Source: Planctomycetota bacterium (GTDB taxonomy: Bacteria; Planctomycetota; Phycisphaerae; WQYP01). Taken from it: 49,145 nucleotides of DNA. Position numbers and translations under genes: made by a program. The notes under the pieces were generated by a model. It saw only the letters and a list, made by a program, of their open reading frames with translations. It was not told where the DNA came from and did not search any database. Below are positions 33,754 to 42,212 of this stretch, one piece after another; positions within the stretch are counted from its first letter, which is position 1; every line of letters begins with the position of its first letter. Location of the stretch: assembly GCA_021800165.1 (NCBI GenBank), contig JAJYZF010000025.1, forward strand, positions 1-49,145, given 5' to 3'.

Positions 33754-36700
33754 ATGGCCGGGAAAAAAAGTTTACCTCTGCTGGGCCAACCGTCTCAATC
33801 CGGTGGGGGGGAGGAATTTTATCAACATATCGCTGACGATTTGCTGCATCTGGATGTGGGTGCTGTGCGTTTTAGCGCCCATGATAGAACCCTGTGGGCG
33901 ACCGATGCGTCAGCCTATCAGGTTCAGCCGATCGGCGTGGTGATGCCCAATTCCCCCGACCAGGCCCGGCGAGCCTTGGCCTATTGCGCCCAGCATCGGT
34001 TGCCGGTACTTCCACGCGGTGGCGGGACCAGTCTCGCGGGTCAATGCACCAATCACGCGGTGGTGATCGATTTTTCGGTTGGTTGTCGGCGGCTCCTGGC
34101 GGTAGACCCCCGCGGCGAGACCTGCACGGTGGAACCCGGCTTGACCATTGAAGAGCTTAATGCAAATTTGGCTGGGCGGGGCCTGAGACGATTTTTCGCG
34201 CCCGATCCCGCCACCATCGCCCAGGCCGCCATTGGTGGCTGCATCGGTAACAATGCCGCCGGGGCCAGGTCCATCCGGTATGGCCGCACCAGCGAGAATG
34301 TCGCCGGAGTGGAAGTACTGCTTAGTTCCGGTGACCGCGTCTGGTTGCAGACGAATGCCGGCCGGACGGATGCGGTGGCCCTGCGCTTGGCCCAGCAGGT
34401 GGCGGCGGTGGTGGAAAAAAATGCCGCAGCCATACGGACGCGCTTTCCCCGCCTGGTGCGGCGTAACGCCGGTTACGCCCTGGATATGGTGCTAAGTCAA
34501 CTCGAAGGCGGCGTCGCCGTCCCCGATCTGGACCTCTCCGGGCTGATCTGCGGCAGCGAGGGAAGCCTGGCGATGGTGGTGGCGGCGCGCCTGAAACTCC
34601 ATCCCCGTCCGGTCGCCAGTGGGCTGGCCATCGTGGCCTTTGAAACGCTCACCGCGGCCATTGACGCGGTGGAGGGTATTTTAGCCACCGCCCCATCCGC
34701 GGTGGAGCTGCTGGATGATGTGGTATTGCAGGCCGCAGGGCAAAATACGCTGTGCCGGGGTTACGTGGAAATGCTTCCCCAGTGGTCCGGTCGATTGCCG
34801 CAGGCGGTATTGTACGTGGAATATCAGTCGGCTCAGGGAGCCGATGAAGTGGCCAACGCTCTGGCCAGGTTGCGGAGTCTGCTGCCCACAGAGCCGATGA
34901 AGATTTTGACCAGCCCGTCGGCCATGGCGGAGGCGTGGACCTTGCGGAAATCCAGCGAGGCCCTGCTGCATGGCGTGTCCAGTTTTCGCAAGCCGGTAAC
35001 CTTCGTCGAAGACAATGCCGTTCCCGTCTCTGAGTTGCCCCGGTTTGTGCGTGAATTCAACCGCATTGTTAAAAGCCATGGTACCACCGCCGCGTTTTAT
35101 GCCCATGCGTCGGTTGGCGTGCTGCATGTGCGACCGCTGTTGGATCTGCACGAACCGGCTGATCGGCAGGCCATGCGTGAAATAGCCCTGGAAATCGCCG
35201 ATCTGGCCCGGACCTGTGGTGGCGTGATGTCCGGCGAGCACGGCGACGGCCGGGTGCGTGGGCCGCTGCTGGAAAGGTTCTACGGCGAAGAAATAATGGG
35301 GGCGTTTCGCCAGATCAAAGAGATTTTTGATCCGGTGGGGATTCTCAACCCCGGTATGATTGTCAATGCCGGTTCGCCGGCCACCTTGACGGAAAATCTG
35401 CGGATCGGCCCGGCTAGGCCGCAGGGGCCAGCCGCCTCCAAAGCGGTCGATACTTTGGTGACATTTTTTGATTACCGCGCCCAGGAAGGTTTCCGCGGCG
35501 CGGTGGAAATGTGCAATGGATCGGGCTTTTGCCGCAAAATTTCCGGTGGTTCCATGTGTCCTTCCTACCGGGCCACATTGGATGAAAGACATTCCCCTCG
35601 TGGTCGGGCCAATGCTTTACGCGCGGCTTTTTTACCCGAGGATGGAATACTTCGGCTCGGCGATGCTCCAACCATGGCCACGCTGGATTTGTGTCTCTCC
35701 TGCAAAGCCTGCAAAGCCGAATGCCCCAGCAATGTGGATGTTGCCCGGCTCAAGGCGGAATACCTGGCCCAGTCTTACCGGCACTGGTATCGGGTGCCAC
35801 TGGCGGCGCGGTTTTTTGGACACATCGACCTGCTGAACCGCTGGGGATCCAGATTTCATCAGCAGGCCAATGCTCTGCTTGGGTGGGGGCCGGCCCGAAG
35901 TATCATCACGCGTATGCTTAAATTGTCTCCACGGCGGCGCGTGCCGGAGTTCGCCCCGTCCATTTTTCTTCAGCTTGCGCCCAAGGCCAGGGGTGGGCCA
36001 GCCGGGGCCCAGCGGAATGATACCGCCGCAGGCGCGGCTGGTACGGTCGAAGAGATGCGCCTGTACCAAACGGCCAGCGTGCCGGGGGGGCGGCCACGGG
36101 TGATGGTTTTTGCCGATTGCTTCACGGCGTTTAATGATCCCCAGCCCGGCCTGGCCTTGGTTCGCCTGCTGGAGAGGCTGGGGTATGAAGTGCTGGTACC
36201 GGATGTGGGTTGCTGTGGCCGGGCCTTGATGTCTATGGGGCTGTTGGCCCAGGCGAAACGCACCATTGAAAAAACTCGTGCCGCATTAGCCCAGGCGATG
36301 TTTCCAAAAAATGCGGCATCGCCCACTGAGCTACGGGCTATTTTATTTTTGGAGCCTTCCTGCCTGAGTGCTGTTCAAGACGACTGGCCCAGCCTGAAGC
36401 TTTCCGGCGATCCGAAATTCACGCGCGCCGTGGCCGATAAAGCCATGGCCGCGGAGGATTTTCTGGATAAATTCTGGGATCAGCACCCCTGCCCGATTCG
36501 GTTGCCGGAAGTCTCTACGTTGCCGCCGGTGGTGTTCCATGGCCACTGCCACCAGAAGGCGCTGCAGGGGCCTGCCGGCGGCACCGCTGTTCTGCGGCGT
36601 GTGCTCCGGGAGAAACTCACCATCTTGGATTCCGGGTGTTGCGGCATGGCCGGCAGCTTCGGTTATACCCAGGCCCACTATGATTTGTCGATGCAAATTG

Positions 36701-36849
36701 GCGAATTATCGTTGTTTGGCCCCGTGCGCGCGGCCGGTCCGGACGCGGTGATTGTGGCTCCCGGCACATCGTGTCGGCATCAGATTTTGGATGGTACCGG
36801 TCGCATGGCCGAGCATCCCTTGGTCTTGCTGGAGCGGCTGCTAAGGTGA
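33754..36849 (+). CDS. FAD/Fe-S dehydrogenase, YdiJ type (D-2-hydroxyacid oxidase)
   Basis: 1031 residues, similar to YdiJ (about 1018). The FAD-binding PCMH fold spans about 50-270 (LPVLPRGGGTSLAGQC for the phosphate), followed by a FAD-oxidase C-terminal domain to about 540 with GEHGDGRVRGP. Then come ferredoxin-type Cys motifs: CNGSGFCRKISGGSMCPSY and CLSCKACKAECPSNVD (two [4Fe-4S]). Finally CCG domains (VGCCGRALMSMG and DSGCCGMAGSFGY) bind heterodisulfide reductase-like clusters. GHCHQKAL sits between them. Enzymes of this make oxidise D-lactate, D-2-hydroxyglutarate or glycolate and pass electrons to the membrane quinones. The substrate is not set by motif. It starts 24 bases after the GH16 stop, though it has its own function. 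Confidence 0.9.
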   Translation: MAGKKSLPLLGQPSQSGGGEEFYQHIADDLLHLDVGAVRFSAHDRTLWATDASAYQVQPIGVVMPNSPDQARRALAYCAQHRLPVLPRGGGTSLAGQCTNHAVVIDFSVGCRRLLAVDPRGETCTVEPGLTIEELNANLAGRGLRRFFAPDPATIAQAAIGGCIGNNAAGARSIRYGRTSENVAGVEVLLSSGDRVWLQTNAGRTDAVALRLAQQVAAVVEKNAAAIRTRFPRLVRRNAGYALDMVLSQLEGGVAVPDLDLSGLICGSEGSLAMVVAARLKLHPRPVASGLAIVAFETLTAAIDAVEGILATAPSAVELLDDVVLQAAGQNTLCRGYVEMLPQWSGRLPQAVLYVEYQSAQGADEVANALARLRSLLPTEPMKILTSPSAMAEAWTLRKSSEALLHGVSSFRKPVTFVEDNAVPVSELPRFVREFNRIVKSHGTTAAFYAHASVGVLHVRPLLDLHEPADRQAMREIALEIADLARTCGGVMSGEHGDGRVRGPLLERFYGEEIMGAFRQIKEIFDPVGILNPGMIVNAGSPATLTENLRIGPARPQGPAASKAVDTLVTFFDYRAQEGFRGAVEMCNGSGFCRKISGGSMCPSYRATLDERHSPRGRANALRAAFLPEDGILRLGDAPTMATLDLCLSCKACKAECPSNVDVARLKAEYLAQSYRHWYRVPLAARFFGHIDLLNRWGSRFHQQANALLGWGPARSIITRMLKLSPRRRVPEFAPSIFLQLAPKARGGPAGAQRNDTAAGAAGTVEEMRLYQTASVPGGRPRVMVFADCFTAFNDPQPGLALVRLLERLGYEVLVPDVGCCGRALMSMGLLAQAKRTIEKTRAALAQAMFPKNAASPTELRAILFLEPSCLSAVQDDWPSLKLSGDPKFTRAVADKAMAAEDFLDKFWDQHPCPIRLPEVSTLPPVVFHGHCHQKALQGPAGGTAVLRRVLREKLTILDSGCCGMAGSFGYTQAHYDLSMQIGELSLFGPVRAAGPDAVIVAPGTSCRHQILDGTGRMAEHPLVLLERLLR

Positions 36850-36850
36850 A

Positions 36851-38218
36851 CTACTGCCGCCAGAGCGGATCATCGCGGTCGATCGGGCGGATGGTGCGAA
36901 AGGCGGCATCACTTAAAATGGGCCAATTGAGGCTGTGTACTGATGAAGTTTCCATGATTCCCTCACCACGTACCTGTTTGCGCCCCAAAATCCGGAGTTC
37001 CACAGAACAGGTGGTCCGCACGCTGTAAGGGGTGGTTTCCAACAAGTTACGCAGTGCCACGAGTAATTCCGCCGAATTGCCATGGGTATCGCTGCCATGC
37101 ATGGTCAGCATGGTCGGATACCGCACCAGTGATGGAGAAATCCGGCTTTGGCGCACTTCGGTTTTTGGATTCATGATGACAATTGGCTCGGCGTTGGCCT
37201 GGAAAAAAATCAGGGAATTGGTGGTGGCGGGTACATTTTCGGCCGTTAACGCATGGTTCCATACAATGGCCGAATCGTTGCCCAAGGCCCGTCCACGCGT
37301 GAACCGCTTGATGCCGCGGGCAATACCCGATCCGCCAAAATTATGATCATGGTAGCCTGTGGCGTTAATCGGAATATCAAAGATCGTTACCCCGTTGCGC
37401 TGATCCACATGTTGCACCCGGCCGGTGACTTTGGCGTGCGGCGTACTGACCACCCAGGTATGACGGGCCCCGTCGGCCCCATCCGGTCGAAACGGGCCGA
37501 TATGCGCCGCTCCCTTATAAGTGGGATTGAAATTAAGATCGACGAGGATGCAATGATCCCGGCGGTGTCGCACCCCGCCCGCGGTACGATGGGTGGGATA
37601 ACCGCGTGCCACAATGCCCAGGGAATTATCGTGCCGCAAGGTTACGCGATTCGGTCCTACTTGCAGTTCCGGTGAATCCGGTGAGCCACGGAATGAATCG
37701 GGTGGATACATATTCACGAAGCGTGCTACACAGCGTCCACCCTGATAGGCTGATACATACGCCGCCGGATAATGCGATGCCAACACCTCGGCACGAATAG
37801 CCGAAAGATCATGGGCCCTCATACGCCGATGGTACCGGCGAATTTCCGCCAGATACCGCGGATGAAAACAAAATCCATCGAACAGGCAGATAATAGCGCC
37901 GTTGCCCGCGGCATCCACAGCGTCAAAATACCACCATTCGTAAGACCCTGGGGTACGCTGCTGGCGTGATGCGTCCGCCGCCCAGAGTCGCAGGTGTTCC
38001 GGGCTGGCCAAGCCGGCAATTCCGGCCCGCGAAGAACCCGCCCCGGTGGTAATTCCCGAATCATCCGGAGCCGCCGCTGGCGAAATTCCACAGTAATCCA
38101 GGGGTTTTACCGACCCGTCCAACATATTATTTAGACCAGACCAAAGAGAGCCACAAATTTCACGTCCGTCACGACCGGCCCCACCAAGGACCGACCAGAA
38201 AAATGATTCTGCGGACAT
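36851..38218 (-). CDS. CrtC/AttH-like (carotenoid 1,2-hydratase family) protein
   Basis: 455 residues. GSYEWWYFDAVDAAGNGAII (about residues 90-109) and YHDHNFGGSG (about 291-300) are the two signatures of the AttH/CrtC lipocalin-like family, which in purple bacteria adds water to acyclic carotenoids. The Trp-Trp-Tyr-Phe and His-Asp-His residues are kept. The first 60 residues are extra and have no clear domain. It converges on the YdiJ-like gene with only one base between stops. The family also covers members of unknown role that act on lipids or polyenes, so the substrate here may be a polyene or terpenoid; no phytoene synthase or desaturase is present in the window. Confidence 0.7.
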   Translation of the reverse strand: MSAESFFWSVLGGAGRDGREICGSLWSGLNNMLDGSVKPLDYCGISPAAAPDDSGITTGAGSSRAGIAGLASPEHLRLWAADASRQQRTPGSYEWWYFDAVDAAGNGAIICLFDGFCFHPRYLAEIRRYHRRMRAHDLSAIRAEVLASHYPAAYVSAYQGGRCVARFVNMYPPDSFRGSPDSPELQVGPNRVTLRHDNSLGIVARGYPTHRTAGGVRHRRDHCILVDLNFNPTYKGAAHIGPFRPDGADGARHTWVVSTPHAKVTGRVQHVDQRNGVTIFDIPINATGYHDHNFGGSGIARGIKRFTRGRALGNDSAIVWNHALTAENVPATTNSLIFFQANAEPIVIMNPKTEVRQSRISPSLVRYPTMLTMHGSDTHGNSAELLVALRNLLETTPYSVRTTCSVELRILGRKQVRGEGIMETSSVHSLNWPILSDAAFRTIRPIDRDDPLWRQ

Positions 38219-38790
38219 AGTATCCGCCCCCTATTTATCGGCTTGATGGCGGTCCAGGATTAGCCGCCTTGTCCAATCATGAAGCGAAAAAAACATTGCA
38301 ATTGATGCATAGCTCCACGAAAATGCCGCATTCATATCCAAACGGTTCGGCTTTGGGAGCAACAAGCCCGCCCATGCCGCACGTTATTGCCTCAAGTCCC
38401 TTCACGAACGCACAAGAGAACGGCCGTTGCACCATGGCGATCTGATATATTATAGGGCCATGTGTGTTTAATGCAAATTATTTCACCGGCAATTGGGCCA
38501 AGATGTACGGCAATGAATTCTGGCCAACGTACTCTCATCGACCCTTGGTGATCCATCTGAAGCTCCAGGCTTATTGGCATTATCAGGCTGCGGACCTTTT
38601 TTCACCACGCAGGACTTGGCTGCCTCAAACGCCGCGGCGACTGGCATGGCGAATCTTGCGACTGCCGGGGAGGGGCATGCTGAAAATGGTTTGGTGTTTC
38701 CGCGGACGGGCGGGTGGTCAGAGCCTCTGACCTTACTCTACTCCGTCTCCCGCGCTTGCATACCCGGATCATGGATGGAACAATCTGGGA
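38219..38790. other. Divergent region upstream of the kinase-like gene
   Basis: 572 bases. TGATATATT near 38446-38454 is an extended -10-like box on the plus strand. A short plus-strand frame with the lipobox-like ALSGCGPFF (about 38574-38819) overlaps the next gene and starts with a TTG, so it is not called. Nothing else is clear. Confidence 0.35.
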
Positions 38791-39744
38791 ATGGAAGACC
38801 GCACGGCCTATGCTTTTAACTCTCTGTTGGAACGGCACTACGCGATCGGTCGCGTCATTCGCTTTCGTCACCTGCAGCGGGGGCGACAGGCAACCTGTTT
38901 TGAAGTTCTTACCGCCGGACAACGGGAATACCTGCTGCAGTTGTTTCCGCCTGAATATCAACTCCCCTGGCTGCAACGTGCCATGCGGGTACTGGAGGCG
39001 GCATCCCGCCAGGGTTTTCCGGCCCCGCGCCCGGAAGCATCCACGCCCACGACGCCATCAAGTCCATGCCTCGTGGTCGATGGCCCGCAAGGCTCGCACC
39101 TGGTTTTGACGGAAATTGTCGGCGGGCAATATCTCCCGCGGGAGCGTTGGACGCCTGTGGATTTAAGCCACTTGGGATTACGCCTCGCCTGGCTGCACCG
39201 AATTTTAGCCGAGATGCCGGCCATCCCCACCAAGCCACCATCGTTGGTCGAGCAAGTTCGCCATTGGTCACGGGCCACACTCCCGCATCATAGGCAAGAT
39301 TTTCCGGCACCATCTCCGGCGCATGTGGATCTGCTCCTGCAAATGCTGGCGGACCGCCATCATATCGATGCCGTCGGTTTAGCCCATGGCGGCATATCTC
39401 CCGAGGCCATTTTGCTCGATGCCGATCGGCAAATCGTCAACGTGGTGGATTGGGGGCTTTGCCAGGCCGGCCATTCCGCGCAGGATGTGGTGGATGCCTT
39501 TGTTTACTGGTGCATAAGGCCTGATGGCATGGTGGCTCGCGATGAGGCCCAGGCGTTACTGGAGGCTTATGGTTCGCTGGCATCGCAGCCCGTGGCATCT
39601 TGGCAAAACGTGGTTCTGGGCTGGTGTGGCCGACACCTCATTGACCACTACACAGGTTGCCGACCATTGCCGCGCGGGTTTGGCACCATTTTGGCCAATC
39701 CGGATTCCCTCACGGCGGCGATCAGCTTCTGTCAAAGCAAATGA
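38791..39744 (+). CDS. Aminoglycoside/homoserine kinase-fold protein lacking catalytic residues
   Basis: 317 residues of the APH/homoserine-kinase-II type fold. The catalytic loop that should read HGDxHxxN is HGGISPEA (residues 199-206): Asp is Gly201, the second His is Ser203 and Asn is Ala206. The metal-binding Asp220 in VVDWG is kept. The ATP-lysine strand (usual YVLRLF) reads YLLQLF, without Lys. The remaining helices follow the family. This looks like a pseudokinase that may bind nucleotide or partner but not transfer phosphate. The ATG follows GGGA closely; an upstream ATG is in another frame. It lies upstream of a CBS-domain protein, 152 bases apart. Confidence 0.7.
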   Translation: MEDRTAYAFNSLLERHYAIGRVIRFRHLQRGRQATCFEVLTAGQREYLLQLFPPEYQLPWLQRAMRVLEAASRQGFPAPRPEASTPTTPSSPCLVVDGPQGSHLVLTEIVGGQYLPRERWTPVDLSHLGLRLAWLHRILAEMPAIPTKPPSLVEQVRHWSRATLPHHRQDFPAPSPAHVDLLLQMLADRHHIDAVGLAHGGISPEAILLDADRQIVNVVDWGLCQAGHSAQDVVDAFVYWCIRPDGMVARDEAQALLEAYGSLASQPVASWQNVVLGWCGRHLIDHYTGCRPLPRGFGTILANPDSLTAAISFCQSK

Positions 39745-39798
39745 TGAAAGCGGCGAGCACCGGCCGGAACCTCGCGGTTCGTTATTTTATTCACAATG

Positions 39799-39826
39799 TT
39801 GCATTTCCGTTCTAAAAGTCTACACT
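39799..39826 (+). promoter_or_regulatory. Promoter of the CBS-domain gene
   Basis: -35 TTGCAT (39799-39804), 16-base spacer, -10 TACACT (39821-39826). The gene starts at 39897 after an AAAGGAG site. Confidence 0.45.
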
Positions 39827-39896
39827 TCATGATGTTGGCGTCGCTATCCAATTCTGACGCCGGAAATTTTGGTGGTCTGTTGAAAGGAGTACAGCC

Positions 39897-40334
39897 ATGT
39901 CCACACTTTCTCACATCCTTGCGGGTAAGCCGCACGTCGTGCATTCCATTGCGCCCGCGGAAAGCATCCTCGCGGCCACGCAGCGGATGAACCGGCACAA
40001 AATCGGGGCCTTGCTGGTGATGGAGTCCGGGCATATCGTCGGGATTCTCACCGAGCGCGATATTCTCCAGCGCGTGATCGCCGCGGATAAAAACCCCCAT
40101 CTGACCACCGTCGGCGAGGCGATGACACGCGACGTGATCTTCTGCGAGCCGGAGACCCCGCTGCAAGAAGCCAGCAGCATTATGAAAACCCATCGCGTCC
40201 GCCATCTGCCCGTGTGCGACCAGGATGGACAATTGCTGGGAATGGTTTCCATCGGCGACCTGAACGCTCAGCACGCCAGTGAGCAGGAAATTACCATTCA
40301 CTATCTGCACGAATACGTGTATGGACGTGTGTAA
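39897..40334 (+). CDS. Two-CBS-domain protein
   Basis: 145 residues made of a CBS pair: the first from VHSIAPAESILAATQRMNRHKIGALLVM to VGILTERDILQRVIA, the second from TRDVIFCEPETPLQEASSIMKTHRVRHLPVC to LLGMVSIGDLN. The ligand-binding Asp/Thr at the ends of each domain (ILTERD and VSIGDL) are typical for adenine-nucleotide sensing. The protein is soluble and stands alone; such proteins regulate partners in response to AMP/ATP. It has its own promoter and an AAAGGAG site eight bases before the ATG. The partner is not known; the upstream kinase-like protein is a candidate. Confidence 0.9.
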   Translation: MSTLSHILAGKPHVVHSIAPAESILAATQRMNRHKIGALLVMESGHIVGILTERDILQRVIAADKNPHLTTVGEAMTRDVIFCEPETPLQEASSIMKTHRVRHLPVCDQDGQLLGMVSIGDLNAQHASEQEITIHYLHEYVYGRV

Positions 40335-40375
40335 CCGGGGTGGTCGCTTTCGGTTCCGGCCGCGGGCTTGGCGTT

Positions 40376-40972
40376 TCAGCGGCCCTGCTGGAAACGCAGC
40401 GTGTTATCGTCGGCGGGGTGGGCGCGCAAATGCCGCTCCACCATGGCGATATAAGGTTGTGGTTCGATGGGCCGGCCCAGCAGGTTCAGCCGCTGTTGCA
40501 TCGCCAAAACGGCCGCTTCGGTCGGGGCCTCAATTTCGACAAAGTTGCCCAGCTCCGGCAAATGATCCAGTTCAATGCGGCAGGTGTCCAGCCGCCATGA
40601 TTCGCGACGTTTTTCAAAGGCCAACGTCCGCTGAAATCCCAGCATTTCCAGCAGAGCCACCATCTGCTCGGGTGGGGCAACGTTGATATCCAAAGAAGGG
40701 CGATGGTGCATGACACTCGGCACGGCGCGTCCCTTCCAGGTCAATAAGGCCAGTGGTTCCAGGGCCGCATTGCGCCAGATCCAGCGCAGGCGCAGGCCCG
40801 CACCCTCGGCGCGCAGGCTCTTATCCGGTCGATCAAAAAACATATTCAATTCGCGATCGGTTTCCCGGGCTGTGGCACCGGCGGATACCAGCGCTGTCCG
40901 AAGCTCTGTAAAATCATCCACCCTTAGTTTTATTTCAATCTCTGTCGGTATCGACATACATGTAGCCATCAT
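40376..40972 (-). CDS. CYTH-domain protein (adenylate cyclase class IV / triphosphatase type)
   Basis: 198 residues. EIEIKLRV (residues 11-18) is the metal-binding E-x-E-x-K strand that defines CYTH proteins. LNMFFDRPDKSLRAEGAGLRLRW carries the Arg/Lys strand, and LLTWKGRA with the later LPELGNFVEIEA closes the tunnel-like barrel. Bacterial members are inorganic or thiamine triphosphatases or class IV adenylate cyclases; these are not separable by eye. The start at 40972 is preferred because GGAAG lies six bases upstream. It is the last gene of the minus-strand KS/FIST group, 40 bases behind the FIST gene. Confidence 0.85.
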   Translation of the reverse strand: MMATCMSIPTEIEIKLRVDDFTELRTALVSAGATARETDRELNMFFDRPDKSLRAEGAGLRLRWIWRNAALEPLALLTWKGRAVPSVMHHRPSLDINVAPPEQMVALLEMLGFQRTLAFEKRRESWRLDTCRIELDHLPELGNFVEIEAPTEAAVLAMQQRLNLLGRPIEPQPYIAMVERHLRAHPADDNTLRFQQGR

Positions 40973-41012
40973 GTGGAACTTCCATAGGCTGCGGGCCTGG
41001 GGCCGCGTGGGC

Positions 41013-42182
41013 TTAGCGAAACAGAGCCAGGCTCACCGTCTGCCCATGGATAAAATTCCGGCCGCCCACCGGTCCAAGTTCTCCCGCGCAAAAGAAACCG
41101 GCCACGGGCACCGATCCCAGAACGCTGCGCACGGTGCTGATGTCATGATCCGGCGTGCCGAACAAATGGGTTCCGCGACCGTTGCAGGTGAACATCAAGA
41201 CTCCGGTTGGAGCGTTGGCCAGGAGCAATTCTCCCTGCAGCAAAAGGCGAAGATCCTCATCGGCGCTGTGGGAATCCTGAACCTGAAATTGCACGGTTTG
41301 ATTTTCGTGGATCATATCCCCGATGGTCAAATGACCCTGGTGGCGATCCAGGCTCAAAATGTTGCGGATGAGAAAGTCCCCGCGTCCGAAGTTGCCCTTG
41401 CGTTCGTCAATCACCCGGCCGATCTGCAGACCCACTTTTTCAATCATCTCCCGATCGGTCCGCGGCAGGTGCTCCAACATTCGCCCGATGGCGGCAATGG
41501 CGGGGATGCCATCCAACTGTTCAATCACGTTTTGCTGCGCACGGGTGATGACCATGGTGTGGCCCACGGGCCGGCAACCTTGCGAGACGACGCAATCCAC
41601 CTGCAGCGGACCGGCCATGCCCACACCGACAAGCCCGGAGGAATAGATATTCCCATTGATGGCCAGACGGGCCTGGCCAGGCCGGGTGATGCCGCTGGCC
41701 ATGCCGCCGACCACCGGTGCCGCCGGAAACTCCTCCGAGCACGCATCCAGCAGTTGTACCACCGGGGTGGTGAAGGGATCGCCGAGAACCGCCAACAACC
41801 GCAGGTCGGTTGGCGGTGCCAGCCGCGTGCGCAGCGCCTTATTATCGCGGAGAATATCCGCCCATTCATCCTCCGCCAGATGAAAGGATTTGACGGTAAT
41901 GCCGGGCAAGGACATCGCCAGAGCCGAGACCGCGGCCGCCTGTTCAATTTCCCGATCCACCCCGAGCACACTTTCGGCGGTGCAGGCCAAAAGCGTACGG
42001 GCAAAGAGTTGGTGCTGCAGCGTGGAAATAACTTCCGAAAATTCCTGAACCAGCCGGCTCGTCACAAAAGCCACCACGACATCCACGGGCGCGCCCTGGA
42101 GCTGGGATTGTAATTGCTGGGTCAGTTCCGCGGCGAGAATTGCCGGTTTATCCGCAATACTGATGGCCGACGCGATGCGCAT
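41013..42182 (-). CDS. FIST-domain sensory protein
   Basis: 389 residues from ATG 42182, with AAAGGAG seven bases upstream (the frame also runs to a TTG at 42197). The FIST_N domain spans about 10-220 (VDVVVAFVTSRLVQE, then ACTAESVLG and a Gly-rich PVVGGMASG), and FIST_C covers 225-380, ending in GVLMFTCNGRGTHLFG and VAGFFCAGELGPVGG, the two best-known FIST_C stretches. FIST domains are thought to bind small ligands such as amino acids and are usually fused to signalling output domains; here the protein is stand-alone. It sits between KS and CYTH genes with 30 and 40-base gaps, which suggests one operon. The ligand and output are unknown. Confidence 0.9.
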   Translation of the reverse strand: MRIASAISIADKPAILAAELTQQLQSQLQGAPVDVVVAFVTSRLVQEFSEVISTLQHQLFARTLLACTAESVLGVDREIEQAAAVSALAMSLPGITVKSFHLAEDEWADILRDNKALRTRLAPPTDLRLLAVLGDPFTTPVVQLLDACSEEFPAAPVVGGMASGITRPGQARLAINGNIYSSGLVGVGMAGPLQVDCVVSQGCRPVGHTMVITRAQQNVIEQLDGIPAIAAIGRMLEHLPRTDREMIEKVGLQIGRVIDERKGNFGRGDFLIRNILSLDRHQGHLTIGDMIHENQTVQFQVQDSHSADEDLRLLLQGELLLANAPTGVLMFTCNGRGTHLFGTPDHDISTVRSVLGSVPVAGFFCAGELGPVGGRNFIHGQTVSLALFR

Positions 42183-42212
42183 TAAAGCTCCTTTCAACCA
42201 ACCTTTTGCTGG

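Noticed and set aside
38464-38819. Small lipoprotein-like frames (with ALSGCGPFF) upstream of the kinase-like gene
   Set aside because: Start only at TTG without a ribosome-binding site and overlap the better supported gene. Kept as a note in the region entry.
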